NCBI GenBank assembly: GCA_019914945.1
Contig: CM034101.1
Span: forward strand, 11,977,188 to 12,041,187
Reading direction: 5' to 3'
From: Typha latifolia
Taxonomy: Eukaryota > Streptophyta > Magnoliopsida > Poales > Typhaceae
DNA length: 64,000 nt
Shown: one piece after another, positions 45,723 through 58,196 of the stretch
Layout of the letters: every line of letters begins with the position of its first letter
How positions within the stretch are numbered: the first letter of the stretch is position 1
Position numbers and translations under genes: made by a program
Notes under the pieces: model-generated
Told to the model about the DNA's origin: nothing
The model's input: the letters and a program-made list of their open reading frames with translations, nothing else
Database searches by the model: none

Positions 45723-48700
45723 CTACTTCAGCTTTTTGCTGAAGTCAGAGAGGTCTACGACGTGAATCCTTGGTATGCTTTCTGCTTCTTCCCTCTCTTT
45801 TTCTGTATTATATCCCCATCTTCCTGAAATTAATCTGCCCAAAGATCAGCTCCAGAGAAACAGGAGAAAGTTGTAGTTACTATTGAAAGAACAAGCAGAA
45901 ATTGAGGAATTCTGTTTTTTTTACCCAAATACAAGTTCCAATTATCTAATGCTGGTTCTTTAATTACATTCTTCAAGGTTGCGAGACGATCCTCCACAAA
46001 GCTGGTAACAAGATATGGACAAAACTTTTAAGGAATGCATTTTACAATCATCTGACATAAGCAACATACAATGATACAAATACCCTATTGATTCTAGTAG
46101 TTCTATCTCATGACATTGTAACTATGTTTTTAATCTTGAAAAAAGTTTGTCCAAGGTGCTCTAACATAAGAAACTAATTTCAGGTGTCCTTTCAATGTAC
46201 GGACATTAGTTTTTATATGATAAGTTTGATAGTGTTCCGAGATGGAGTATTCATAGATACAGAATGAGTTCCATGATTGTATGCTACATCAACTTTGTAA
46301 ATGTCTTTTGTAGGGAAGTAAGATCCAGCTAAAATAAAAAGTTACATATGTTCTTCAGCCCAAAGATGGATTCCTTCATACAAGTAGCTTGAATACCATA
46401 TCTCAATGAAACTTAAAAGCAATAATGAGAGGATAAAAACATTTCCATTTTATTATCTAGGGATTACGATGATCGAAGATTTACTGGCTATTTGATCACT
46501 GTTCATTTTGTCATGCTTCTAATAAAATCTACAATCAAAGTACTAATCAATTACTCTAAAAACTTAAGTTGATAAAGTTAAATAGGTGAAAATTATATAT
46601 TTTAAAGGATAGATAGGTTTTGGCGAATTCTAAACTTAGGATCTCCTATTTTAGTACTATGTTAACTCACAAATTACTCCAACAACTTAAGTTTTCAGAA
46701 TAGTTAGTGAGTTAATAAAATTAACTAGCTAACATAAATACATATTGTCCAACAAATAAAGCGAACAGCGGAAGAACATCAAGTATCAGCTCATCATAAA
46801 ATATCAATAATGAAAGAAAGAAAGAAGAAAACACAAAAATATTAAGAATATGAGATTATATGTATATTTGATCTCATGCATCATATCTAAATCAAGAACA
46901 TTGATTCCAAATCCTTAGAACTTACTGAAGTGTCAAGTCTTTGTGTTGTGACATTGACTGGAGCTTCTTAAGCACTTCTACTTTTGGCCTAACAAATAAG
47001 CAAACAAAGATTTTACCAAATATTTCTTTACAATGGTGAAATAGAAACAAAAATGTACTGACCCAGTTCCTAATCCATAGATCCTTTCTGAAGGAATATT
47101 AACACCAGCAAGCTCCCGTAATAAAGCTTCAGCAAATCTGCCCTGTCCAAACAGAAACAAGTAAACAACTTCAACCAATGGATATCAACTTTATGAGAGA
47201 GCTATGATTCAAGGCAATCAGTGCACACTACGTCATCCAGGAAATTGTTGTCCTCAATGTTGAATTTTAATTGTGTTTTCAAGATCTCATCTGCCGTCAT
47301 AAATTGCAATACTGTATATGGTTGAACTTGGAGAGTACATATAGCTCTCCAAATGCTAATTTATTAGTTAATTACTAAGATTTGTATATTATCCAGTAGA
47401 TAAATGTGAAACATGAGAGAAGTTGTAGGATGGACAAGATGTATACCTGCTTCGTAGTAACAATATACACACTAGAACTTGAGAACTTCAAAGCATCTGC
47501 TACACCTGGATAGAATCTGCAACGTCATAGCCTGGTCAGACATCTCCAGACTCTTCTTTCCTAAAGAAACTACATAATTTGAACTATGACTATCTATACC
47601 ATCATTAGAAATTTAGAACTGAGGAAACTTAGTAATGGTACGATTCATACCATTTATAGACTGTACAGTTAAGGGAAGCATTACCAACTCTAAGAACAAA
47701 GAGTACTAGGTGGGTTAATGTTCTCAGAAATGGATTAAACTCATTCTATGATATAATGCAAACAGAGAATCAAACAACCATAGAAGTCATGAAACTTTAT
47801 ATGTGCTATTAACATGCCAAGCCAATATATATTTACATAAATAAGCTAATAAAATATGTGTGTGTTACACACATGCATTTATGTGTGTTTCTATATGTAA
47901 GTATCCATTCAAAATAATAAATGTGACGACCTTTACTGGTCATCTGCTATCGTAAGCAATGAGAAAGATAAAAGTGCAATACATCTAACCATAAAAAATC
48001 TATCAGCATTCCCCTGTTAAGTTTGAATTTCAGAATAATAAATATCTGATGATCTTTTCACTAAGTTAATATAATATTCATGGAGCAGCAAGCAGGACAG
48101 GATAGAGGTGCAATACATCTTATTGTCAAAAATCTATCAGTATTTCCCTATTAAGTTCAAATTTCAAAATAATATATGTGACGACCTTTACTGGTCATCT
48201 GCTATCAATAAGCAGCGAGAAGGATAAAGGTGCAATACATCTAACTGTAAAAAAATCTATCAGCATTCCCATATTTAGTTTTGACTTTCAGAATAATAAT
48301 TATGTGATGATCTTTTCACCAAGTTAATATAACATTCAATTTAAGAGGACTGCAAGGTGGACAATCTAAATTGATCAACAAAGAGCACTTGTTTATCCAA
48401 AAATAAACTTTGACCTCTCAAAACTCAAGAAAGAAGCACTTGAATAAAGTACCTGTTAGCACCAATCCAGCCTGACAGATCATTCTCCATCCATTCATCC
48501 CTTACTCTCCCAAAAAGATGAATCAGTGCCTCTCTATCTTCATCCCACTCACTCATAATGATAGGCTTCAGTCGCGACCAGTTCTCCAGTATTTCTTGGA
48601 TATTAAGCCCATCTGCAACCTTGAAAGACCAGACAAAGAATTTGTTCAATGATCAAATTAGCATGCAAAGGATATCCTCATTATTATTTTAGGAGTTAAA

Positions 48701-49564
48701 CAGGGAGTTAAAATTGTAGTAAGAAAAAAATTTAAATTGTTACTGATGATTTTCGAATGGATGGTATCTGAATTTCCAATAGCAACCTAACAAGCAAAAG
48801 ATTTTCATATCCAGTTTCAACAACTGGACGGACCTGTCATTACGGAGGGATAGTTAGAAAAAGTTTGGTTGGTCAAATTGAAAAAATTAAAGTTTGAAGC
48901 TAATAAAAGGTTATTAAAGCTAACTATGTTGCCTCATTCCAATAACTAACATTCTTATTGAAATAGCACTATTAAGAACAGCAATTTGAGTTGTTCGTTC
49001 TCACTATTTAGTATTACACTAGTCCATCAGTATCCATGAAATGGATATATTGAATAGTTGTTAACCCAATGAAGATTAAATTGTATGCCATCCTATATGA
49101 ACAATTATTAAGATAACAAGCGGAGTTACTGAACAATTTAGCCAAATTTGTCTTCCTGGATTTGAAGCCACTCAGGTTAGAAGCCATAAGCAATTCAAGA
49201 CCGTGCAATTCTGTTCAATGTGTAACAATTGCCTATGAACCTTATGGAGTCGTTGAACCAAAAATAACCAAATGAATTGACCCAATTTAACATAACGACA
49301 TAGAGATGAAACGCTCACTATGTGCATTTGATCGACGATCCACTCTTCTATTCTGGGGTCTACTCCGTCGAACAGCGAGGTCCATCGGACCTTGGCCGCC
49401 TAATTCATACAAGCAGTCGAGAGAAAAGATTGTTACAGAAAGATCTCCCAAGAAGTGGGAAGAAGTAGCGAGAGGGAGGAGACCTTGAGAGCTGAGAGGG
49501 AGCTCTCGCCGCAGCTGTCGCAGAGGACGCCATCAAAGTCCAACGCGTAGAGATCGCCTCCCAT
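45723..49564 (-). CDS. HAD-superfamily hydrolase, complete nine-exon gene
   Basis: Nine minus-strand exons join in frame with GT-AG borders: 49564-49484, 49399-49319, 48833-48744, 48619-48453, 47516-47447, 47142-47063, 46988-46926, 46001-45925 and 45823-45723 (stop TAG). They total 810 nt, 269 residues. HAD motif I is LYALDFDGVLCDS with D9 and D11. Motif II is YIVTTKQ (T160/T161). K192 in GPKVEVLKKL may serve as motif III. Motif IV is HFVEDRLATL (E214, D215). The cap between motifs I and II is helical (ILENWSRLKPIIMSEWDEDR). No transit peptide is evident because motif I is at the N terminus. Family members act on phosphorylated small molecules; the substrate here is unknown. I recall a plant-conserved homologue, At2g45990, of nearly equal length. 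All catalytic positions are kept, so it should be active. Confidence 0.93.
47931..48340. repeat. Tandem array with dimeric period in a HAD gene intron
   Basis: Within the intron 47517-48452 the phrase gtgcaatacatct recurs at 47974, 48108 and 48230, and atgtgacgacctttactgg at 47931 and 48176 (245-bp offset). A second type of segment (tgatgatcttttca-aagttaatata) alternates with it. The order is A-B-A'-B', a higher-order dimer of roughly 122-134-bp monomers. Confidence 0.75.
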
Positions 49565-49759
49565 TTCGATCGCTCCTCTTCGGCTAATCTGTAAAGATAA
49601 ATGGATTTCGATTCTGCTCTCTATTTTGGTGGTCCGATATAAGCGGGTGGAAGCCTTTGTTTTCACGGGTTTTTACCAAACTAGCCCCAATCCAAACTTT
49701 ATTTACCAATATAGATTGCCCTCAAACTTATTACAAAAAAGGTCTTTTGCCACGCTAGC

Positions 49760-51701
49760 TTGGGGTGGCAATCGGGTGGAACAACCGGGTTCTGGTCAGA
49801 GGTTAGATTCACCTTAACATGACCTGATTATTAAACGAGTCAAATTTAATAAACATGAACATGACCTGATTATTAAATTGGTAATACGACACGACCCATA
49901 TAACCCGTTTAATAAACGAGTTATGCACTATACATAGAGTTGATCAAATAGCCTAGCCTGCTCATGCTTGTCCTAATTTGGATCAGGCTAAGTATGGCCT
50001 GAACCCAATTTGGGCCCAGCTCGGCTCGAGCCCGAATTACCAATGGGCAGCATGAGTCGCCCTTTGCTCGCTTGGCCCGGTTTGGAAGCCTACCCATAGG
50101 CCTGACCAAAAAGCCCGATCTGAAAGCTCGCCCATAAGCTCGACCTGAAAGCCTTCTAGTCGATCGCCCATAAGCCCAGCTAGCTACAGTAAAACCCAAT
50201 GAGAATTTGTCTACTTTGTACTATTTAACTCCTCCCCAAACTCACACCGTGCCGATCAAAGCTGATGTCTCCGACTCAGTCGAAGTTCGATCCCTCTTTG
50301 TTAGGGCTGAATCCTCCTTTGGCTGGTCGGCGCACATCCTTGTGGCCTATGCTAGGATTCTGGACCCTAGCTACCCTCGATCGCCAAGACAGATCTCGAG
50401 GACTAGGACTCCACCTTCATTGTCAATAGTTGAGGGGCCTTCCTCTACTGTCGGGAGGTAAAGCGGCGGCAGGCGATGAGCAGGTGGTGGTAGTGTCGTC
50501 AAAACTGGTGGTGGCTCTGTCCCCGATTATAGGGCATACATGGTTTTAGAGGTGGTGGAAACGATGGTGCGGATCTTGTCGGAGGAGCTGAAGGGGACAA
50601 TAACCACGACAACTTGTGTAGCCCCTAGGTCGGTCGATAGGGAAGCTAGGGGAGACGTGCTAGACGGTAGAACAAGGGGAGGCTCTAGCCCTCTCTCCGA
50701 CTAGTCGACGGGTGGTAACCGGCTACACTTTTGTAGCCCGGCGCGACCCACTCGCGGGAGGGATGGCGAACATAGCACCCAGCCTAGTAGGCTCGAACCT
50801 GACTCGGCTCGCCCGATGATCACCTCTAACAACACGTTAACACGACACTACCCGTATAACCTATTTAATAAACGGGTCGTGTACACGTGACATGGTAACA
50901 CGATTAACCTAATTAACAATTTTATACAACACAAAAATATTGTGCAAAATGATCAACTTTACTATTTCAAAATACAAAGTAACTTACGATGAACTCAAAC
51001 AAAATAAAAATGAGATCGAGGCCATTCACCACCGCCAGATCCATCACCATCATTCACCACCAACGCTCATGATTATAGACACTCAAAACTCGTTGAATCT
51101 ATCACAAGCGCATCAAATTCTTCTAGAGTCCAGTGCAATTGATGGAGCACTCTTACCTAAAACTCAAAACAAAATACTACATGACATCTGAACTTGGCAA
51201 CGAACAATTTCTAATACAAAGAATAATAACACACAATAACAAAGATGAGTCCAAAAACTAAAATTTAAAACATTGCTTCAGACCAAATCAATGCAAACAA
51301 ATGGTGTTCGATCTCGCCAGCATCAGCTCCATCGTCACTGTTTGCACGCTTCGACATCGTCTCTCCCAATGTTGCCATCAGCTTGTTCTATAACAAGATC
51401 CAAGAAATCAAAACAATAACCAGGACATGAATAAGAAGAAGAGAGCACGACCCATACTTCTCTTTTGTCACTGTAGCTAAAAAAAAAACCAAACTATATT
51501 ATATTTGCAACTCCTACCTCACTCAAACGATGACGAGGGATGGGAGGAGATTCGACGACTGCGAGGGTTGATGAAAAAGATAGTAGGATACGAAGCTTGA
51601 TGAAAAAGGGAGCAGGATTGTGGGAGGCGATGAATGATGAAAAGGGAGAATGAGAGTGAGTGAGGAGTAAGATTTAGGGTAAGTTGGAATGTTGGATATT
51701 A

Positions 51702-51734
<33 letters not shown>

Positions 51735-51882
51735 AATGGGTCAAAATGGGTCAGTGGTATAAATCCGAGCACAACCTGATTATTAAACGAGTTAACCTGT
51801 TTATTACCCGAATTCGATTAGACTAAACCCAAACTCAATTAAAAGACAAGTTAACCTGTTGGGTCAATTTTTGCCACCCTTA
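49760..51882. mobile_element. Non-autonomous hAT-like element, about 2.1 kb
   Basis: Left end TTGGGGTGGCAA, right end reverse-complemented TAAGGGTGGCAA. The flanks acgctagc (49752-49759) and actatagc (51883-51890) agree at 6 of 8 positions, as an aged 8-bp duplication would. Both subterminal regions carry the phrase acctgattattaaacgagt. No transposase frame is visible. A GC-richer block (about 49938-50833) with its own inverted-repeat-like ends seems to be nested inside. The element starts about 195 bp upstream of the HAD gene ATG, so it is in that gene's promoter. Confidence 0.7.
49938..50833. mobile_element. Possible second element nested in the hAT-like element
   Basis: Left end agagttgatcaaatagcc and right end reverse-complemented agaggtgatcatcgggcgag share a gatca core and both lead into ggctcg/gcccg-rich sequence. 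Composition (GC-rich, many gcccg words) differs from the AT-rich host element. No target duplication found. Confidence 0.4.
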
Positions 51883-51890
51883 ACTATAGC

Positions 51891-53100
51891 CTATAAAAAA
51901 TGTTGAACTCATAGGTAAAACTCTACTAAGATAAGCATTTTCATATAAAAGTAAAGTTTTAATTTAAGCAACTTAACTTAAACGAAATCTTATAAATAAA
52001 ACACTGAATATTTCAGCATTTTAACATAAGATAAAAATATTGAACTAGTAAGAGATTGAGTAAAAAATGTAAAATGCTTATGAGTACAACGTTTTAGGTA
52101 TTGCTACAATATAAATATCTTTTTGATAATAAGTTTGAGGGGGCAATCCATCTTGGTAAATAAAATTTAAAATAGGGCTAGTTGGTCAATCACTCTTGGT
52201 TTCTCCTCCTGCTTTTACTGCCAATAATATTGTGCCACGTTTTCATCAGGCTTTTTCCCTTCTCCTGAACGAGTATTTTCTTTTTGAGATTTACATTTAA
52301 CACCATGTCTGCATTTTCAATATTTACAACTCTTCCATTTTATTAAATATGTGAATAAAGTATTCCGCGTTCGGTTAACACTAACACCACTAGAGAAATG
52401 AGAATATTATATCCATTTTATTATTTCTTCTAGGATATAATGAGTTTTATATTCTCATCCAACCTCAAATCTTAAAGTAAGAGAGCAACTTAAATCTAGC
52501 CAAAAAGTAGTGAGTTCTTCTCCTCCATATCCTTTCTCTTTAGTCTCTTAGCTTATGCAATATTTTTTTGGGTAAGATATTCTGATAATGGTATTTTGAG
52601 TTGGGTAAAGAGAATTTTGGTAATATGTTTAGTGTAGTTGATACAACCCAAAGTTAGACCATAAGTCAACCAAGGAAGGAAGAAAGGGGACTTGGCCTGG
52701 GGCACCCAATTCTGGTTGATTAGACTAGATCTAGTTGGTTAGGGCTTTCTAATGTCACATGCCTTTTTGGTGCGAATTTGGGCCTTCCACTTGAGGGAGG
52801 ATGGGCCTAGGTTGGGTTATAGAGAGGGCTGAAAGAAGGAAATAAGTCAAATGGGCGAAAGCTCTGGATTTGACGGGTTGGTGCGAGTCTATTAGGTGCA
52901 TATGAGACTTTAGGCTGCTTCAGACCTTTATGAGTAGAGTCTAGAGCTGAAATTTGGTATGAAAGTAGGCTTGAGTCTTATCTAAAGATAGGCTAAGCGT
53001 TGGATACGATTTGGGTTATTAAAAAATGTTTAATTATGGAAAGCTTTGGCTAGCTTGTAGTAGGTTGTGTAGTTAGACTTTAAGCCGACTGAGGTTTTAG
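51891..53100. other. Spacer between hAT-like element and LTR region
   Basis: No coding frame. From about 52640 on, composition and texture are like the LTR region that follows and may belong to it. Confidence 0.35.
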
Positions 53101-55931
53101 TGTCCCTATTAAATAGCCGTCACCAAATACACGTGCCTCCCACGTGGGTGGAACCCACGTGATTTCTACGTGGCCTGTTGGTCAAGTTTCTATACAATAA
53201 TAAGATAAAACCCTACATTTCTACAAATAATTCACCAAAAGAGACCCAAAATAACACATGCCGCAACAAGCCCCCAAAATACATATCCATAGACATTAAA
53301 TAAGGTAAATACTTGCGTATCGCAATGAAATAGAGAAAAAGACTATAAACAACTTTTCATCAGCTCCTTCGCGGACTCGGGGTTAACCACTAATCTGAAA
53401 AATATTTCAATCAAAGGTGGTGAGCACAAAGCCCAGCAAGTATACTCCTCTAAAGTCTAAAAGTAATATAAGGAAAGATGTCATCAAAATATGCATGTAT
53501 AACATCATGATCATGATAATGCATCCATGCAACATGTCTATCATGTCCATATTTACAACTCACATATAATAATAAAGGAATACATGATATGCATCGTTAA
53601 ACTATCAATCCCACATAGCCATAGCCATAAATCATCATGATATGCTCATCGATCTATCCACCACATCATAAATACATGCTCACCAATCATCTCATGAGGA
53701 GGGGTAGACATCTAGCGATACTATCGCCCGTACTTGCCTAGCGATGTTGCATATGACTGGTTATCTGTGGCCAATAGACTAAGGACCCCAATCGTAAGCC
53801 CATATCTCCCTCTCCACAATCATCATCGCCCGCAACGGGATAGTCAAGAGCACACAGCTCAACAACAGACGCCCTAACTCTGCGTCATCGGGTACCACTA
53901 GGTCTAAGACTCCTACCTCCAAATCATAGTTTCATATCACCAGTGTCTAGTCTTTGACATAGCAGTGTGATCGCCTAAATGCTACTCAGGCTAATGACCT
54001 CAGGCGTGGACCATTTACTCATAGGTATCATACAATGAAATCTATCGTTAACCCCGGGTTGAGTTAGTAAATGACATTGCCTAGTCTGAACTTAACTACA
54101 TGGTAATACATGCAAGTAATGCAATGATCACATCATCAATCATATGTCATGTACATTAAGGTTATCATACTTAGGTATGCACTAACAATTCATAAATAAC
54201 AATAAAGCAATAAGTAAAAATGATAATGTTGACTAGTAATTAAATTATTTGCACACATGTGATTTGTATATCATGAATTCATAAACTCAATATCACATCA
54301 ATATTACACTATTCTTAGACTACGGAGGATTTACTTGCCTGACAAGTTTTCAAGTTAATCAACTTCAATCGTGCCACGAATCATCCTTGCATAGCACATA
54401 GTCCACCTCGGTATTGAAAGTAATAAAACATGAGCATAACAATTTTACCACTAATTAATTAAATAACCCTACTGATATCCGATATATGTTTGAGTAGGTC
54501 CATTCGAAAATCCTTACCTTTATTAATCCAATAAAGTGGATATATTAATTATGACGATCTGCCGCACCATTAATGGTTATTAATATAATTCTCATTATAT
54601 TTACTATTCCACTAGTTACTGTCGATTCAAATTAAATAAAATATACCTCATTGGGTTAATTTACTTTATTGAATATACCCGCACATCTAATATGGTTATC
54701 AAACTCCAATTATAATTAAATTCCCATTAAAAGCAAATTCATAGAAATACTCACATGTCACTGTCTCATTTATTAATATAACAATTATTATGGCTAACTA
54801 GACTATATTTCAAAGGTGATCAATACTTAAGGCTCAATTGACAATAATAACACATAAGATGACTAATATAAATTTAAATAATTATGGTGTTACCAATCTG
54901 CTTGGCCTAGCTCAAGGCTAAGCACAAATCCCCCAAGATTGGGCCCGAAGCCCTGAGGCAACTAGGCCTAAAAGCCTTTTGGGCTAGGCTGCAGCCCAAC
55001 CCACCAAATCATTAGAGCTAAGCTAAACCACACCTAGCCCACCCACTAGAGTTGGGCTGGGCCGCACCCAGCCCAACCCATCTACACTCACCCAAGGACT
55101 GGCCCAAAATCCAACCTAGCCAAGACTCCACTTGGGCTGGGCTCCCCAGCCAGCTCACACTCACCTCCTCCTCTCTCCCTCGACAGCAGACTCACCAGGT
55201 GAGGAGATGGCTACTGATAGCGAGGAGGAACAGCCCGCTGGAGAGCCAAGGGAAATAGTAAGGAAGCTTGAATCCAGCATAACGAGGAGGTCGACAAGGA
55301 CCAATGGTTGGCTAGCCAAGGTGGCCGGCGGCGACGGGAGGTCTCCTCCATGGCTGGGAGCCATGGAGTTTGCTAAAACAACCCAACGAGCTATAAGAGC
55401 CCCATTAGATGGTTGCTCAAGCTCCCACGAAGGGAGAAGAATGCGATTGACATAAGAGAGAGGGGACACATCACCCCCGGTGGCCGAAAAAGCCTCGAGA
55501 AACCGATGACGGGAGGCTACGGGGTGTAGCCTCAACCAGCGACCTATAGTACTCATGAAAGGTACCTAGCGAGGGAGGATGATAAGGGGAAGCTCCCCGG
55601 TTCGTCATGGTGTCGACATGAGGTCGCCGACCGGCCTACTGCTCGACGAGACAAATAACGAAAGGGGGGAAAGAAGTATACAATGCGCTAATTAAACAAA
55701 AATTAAATTCACAAGCCGAAAGGGGACTTATCGGCGGGTCAGATCATGGGATCGACGGGCTCCGATGGCGCTCCGGCAAGATAGGAGGAAGAAGGGGAAA
55801 AATGCGGGGGAAAAAAGAAGAGAAAGAAAAGAAGAAGAAAGAAAAGAAGAGAAGGAGGGGGAAAGGGGTAAGGCAATGCTCGTGCTCGGTACGTGCGCTC
55901 ACAATTTTTTTTTTTGGAACGGGGTGTTACA
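53101..55931 (-). mobile_element. LTR-retroelement sequence, probably a gypsy-type LTR in minus orientation
   Basis: The right edge reads ggaacggggtgttaca, the reverse complement of a TGTAACACCCCGTTCC start seen in many plant Ty3/gypsy LTRs. Leftward it continues through GC-rich gcccag-word repeats (54930-55160), a long noncoding stretch, and the phrase gtgagcacaaagcccagcaagt (53420). The left limit is uncertain: tgtccctatt at 53101 would give a TG...CA element, but flanks tttag and ccgta do not match. No gag or pol frame is seen. Confidence 0.5.
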
Positions 55932-56267
55932 CCGTAGGTGTAAAGGCATGGTTGACTTAAATAGGAGTCCATGTTAGGATTTTGCTGTGGTGGAGCAAAG
56001 AAGAAGGTGGCTAGGTGGTGGAGATAAATTAGCAAACTAGGAAGGTTTGGCGGCTGCAACAGTTTGGAGATGGCGGTGGTGTGAATTAGGGTTGAAGGAG
56101 ATGGTGTCTTAGGTTGAGGATGAGGTGCCATGTCCAAGATGAAGGTTGATGTGGATGAGGGGGGTGGAGGTGGTGGCGGCGGCTAGGTGGTTGTAAGTGT
56201 TGACTAAGGATGTCGACAGTAGAAATGAAAGTCATATGAGAGGTAGGGATAGCTGGGGCAAAGAAGG

Positions 56268-56812
56268 TGTTACGATCCGACCACATGGGATAAGTTAAGT
56301 CGAGTCAAATTAGTTACTTAGCTTTATCTTTCTATTTTGAATTTCAAATAAATTAGATAATTTGCATGTGGATCCGATCCGCTACGGATTTTACTCCTAT
56401 AAATAGGGGTGGACATGAGTTGATAATTATCATTGAGAGAAATCTGAGTTTAGCGAGTTATTATTTTCATCCTTATCTTTTTACTTTAGTCGTTAGATTA
56501 TCTTTATTTTCATAGGAGTAGATCATAATCGTAGATCCCTTACAAGCATCCAAACCCTAGCCACCTCCTACCTCCAGCAGCCACCCTACTATACGACCGT
56601 CCATCACCATCCTTGGCTGTCCACCACCCTCCGACGACCGTCACAACATAAAAAATTGCTGTACTGCCCTCCTTGACATATCTCCACTATTTTATTTTTA
56701 TCTTTTCATCTTGACCTCTGATTTCCATTAGAACTCTAACTTACAAAGCTACCTCCACCTAAATTTTCATAATCATCCTACGGACGGATCATTTCAGATC
56801 TGGTTCGTAACA
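56268..56812 (+). mobile_element. Solo LTR with perfect 5-bp target duplication
   Basis: Begins TGTTACGATCCGACC and ends GGTTCGTAACA, so the ends form an 8-bp inverted repeat TGTTACGA/TCGTAACA with canonical TG...CA. GAAGG flanks it on both sides (56263-56267, 56813-56817). A TATA-like cctataaatagg near 56397 is correctly placed for an LTR promoter. The 545-bp body is noncoding and shares its 3' half with the copy at 28352-29291. Confidence 0.9.
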
Positions 56813-56817
56813 GAAGG

Positions 56818-58070
56818 TCGAGAGCAGAGAAGCTAGCGACAAAAGAGAAGAGGAAAAAAGATAGTTTTAATAATCAATTATAACTTAAACCTAAATTGCT
56901 CTCCATATTTATATTGGAGGTTAACTCAACTCGACCCGACTCAACTAGCCAGTTAACAAAATTAAGGGACAAATATGTTTAGACTAAAGCATACCTAAAC
57001 TAACTCATGATATAGGCAAATAACATAATCTAAAATGCAAAGAAAAGAACTAGACCTATCCAACTCAGTTGGCCTGCTAGCTTTGGCTAATTCAGACTCC
57101 GACTCGGATTCAATCCTGATTGTAACATTAACTTAAGCATTTTATTAAGATTGGTTAACAAAACTAATAATAGAGTGTTTTTTTTTTGCATATTTAATAA
57201 AATGAAGGATTTACAAATATAATAAACACAGGATACAAATCATAAAAAGGTAAAAAGACAAGGTGTTAAATGTAAATTCTCTCTTTTTTTTTTTAAATTA
57301 TAATAGCGTTCTATCATTTAGGGCTCTATCATTTAAATGTATATGGGACAACTCTCCCATATACAAGACTATAATAGGGCTCTATCATTTAATTGTTATC
57401 ACAGCAGCACATTGCCAATTCTATGCATTCTGTAATATTATATGATAACCTTACTCTCATGTTCATGTTCGCAATAAAGCTCTATCCCTTCTTAGTCAGA
57501 TAGATAGTATGGGATTGACCCCCTTTTTTTTGTTTACTATTACCATGGATGATTACAATATCCTCTATTAGACAGAGTAGAAGTAGTTGGCTGGCCTTTC
57601 AATTCCTCTATATGTTTTCACTTCTAATCAAGTTCTCAAATTTAGAGGAATTATGGCTTCTTTTGCTCAATTCTTCTTCTGTCTAGTGACTCATACAATA
57701 CTCTTCTTGCTAAAGCTATCTCTCAAATCCCTTCAATCAACATCTTATTAATGAATCACATTTTCTAAAAAAAACTAGTTATAATAAAGATATCATCAAT
57801 CTTATTTCTCAAAATCTCCTATCCGTCTATTATCGGTATCTCTATTTATTTTAGAAATATATTAAATACGAATATAATTTTACCACTGTCAAATTGGTTT
57901 TTTTTACTCTATAAAAACAAAGAAAAGAAATTATCCACGTTATGTGTACCCTATCCCCTCAGATATTCTTAATCTTATCTTCATCTCCTTTGCTTTTGAG
58001 ACTTTGGGAACCGCTCACCACCGGTTACTGAAGCGATATCCACCGGTCGGGTCGGTTCCAGATCTCTCCC
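56818..58070. other. Intergenic upstream of the ATI gene
   Basis: No coding frame. The phrase gctctatcattta recurs three times at 57307-57390 around a 10-bp-stem hairpin (57339-57364). The last 150 bases are GC-richer core promoter. Confidence 0.45.
57339..57364. repeat. Perfect 10-bp stem hairpin
   Basis: GTATATGGGA-caactc-TCCCATATAC: exact inverted repeat with a 6-base loop, inside a set of short direct repeats. Confidence 0.8.
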
Positions 58071-58073
58071 CAG

Positions 58074-58080
58074 TATAAAA
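58074..58080 (+). promoter_or_regulatory. Candidate TATA box of the ATI gene
   Basis: TATAAAA in cagtataaaattc, about 120 bp upstream of a leader donor site (ttttaag|gtaata at 58197). Spacing suits a start near 58105. Confidence 0.5.
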
Positions 58081-58196
58081 TTCTAGCGAGTTGCAACTTA
58101 TTAGAAGTCTTCCTGTGGGCTAAAGATCTCGCTTTGCCCCGTTGCTTGGGGATTCCTCCAATCTCTATAGATCCGTAAAGATATTTCTCTTTTAAG

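Noticed and set aside
53101..55936. Complete LTR with target duplication
   Set aside because: The right edge is convincing, but flank ccgta has no partner next to a TG at any left edge I could find, so the borders are given as uncertain.
55132..56137. Frames of 107-132 codons on both strands
   Set aside because: They lie in GC-rich LTR sequence, have biased Pro/Ser or Arg/Glu composition and match no domain.
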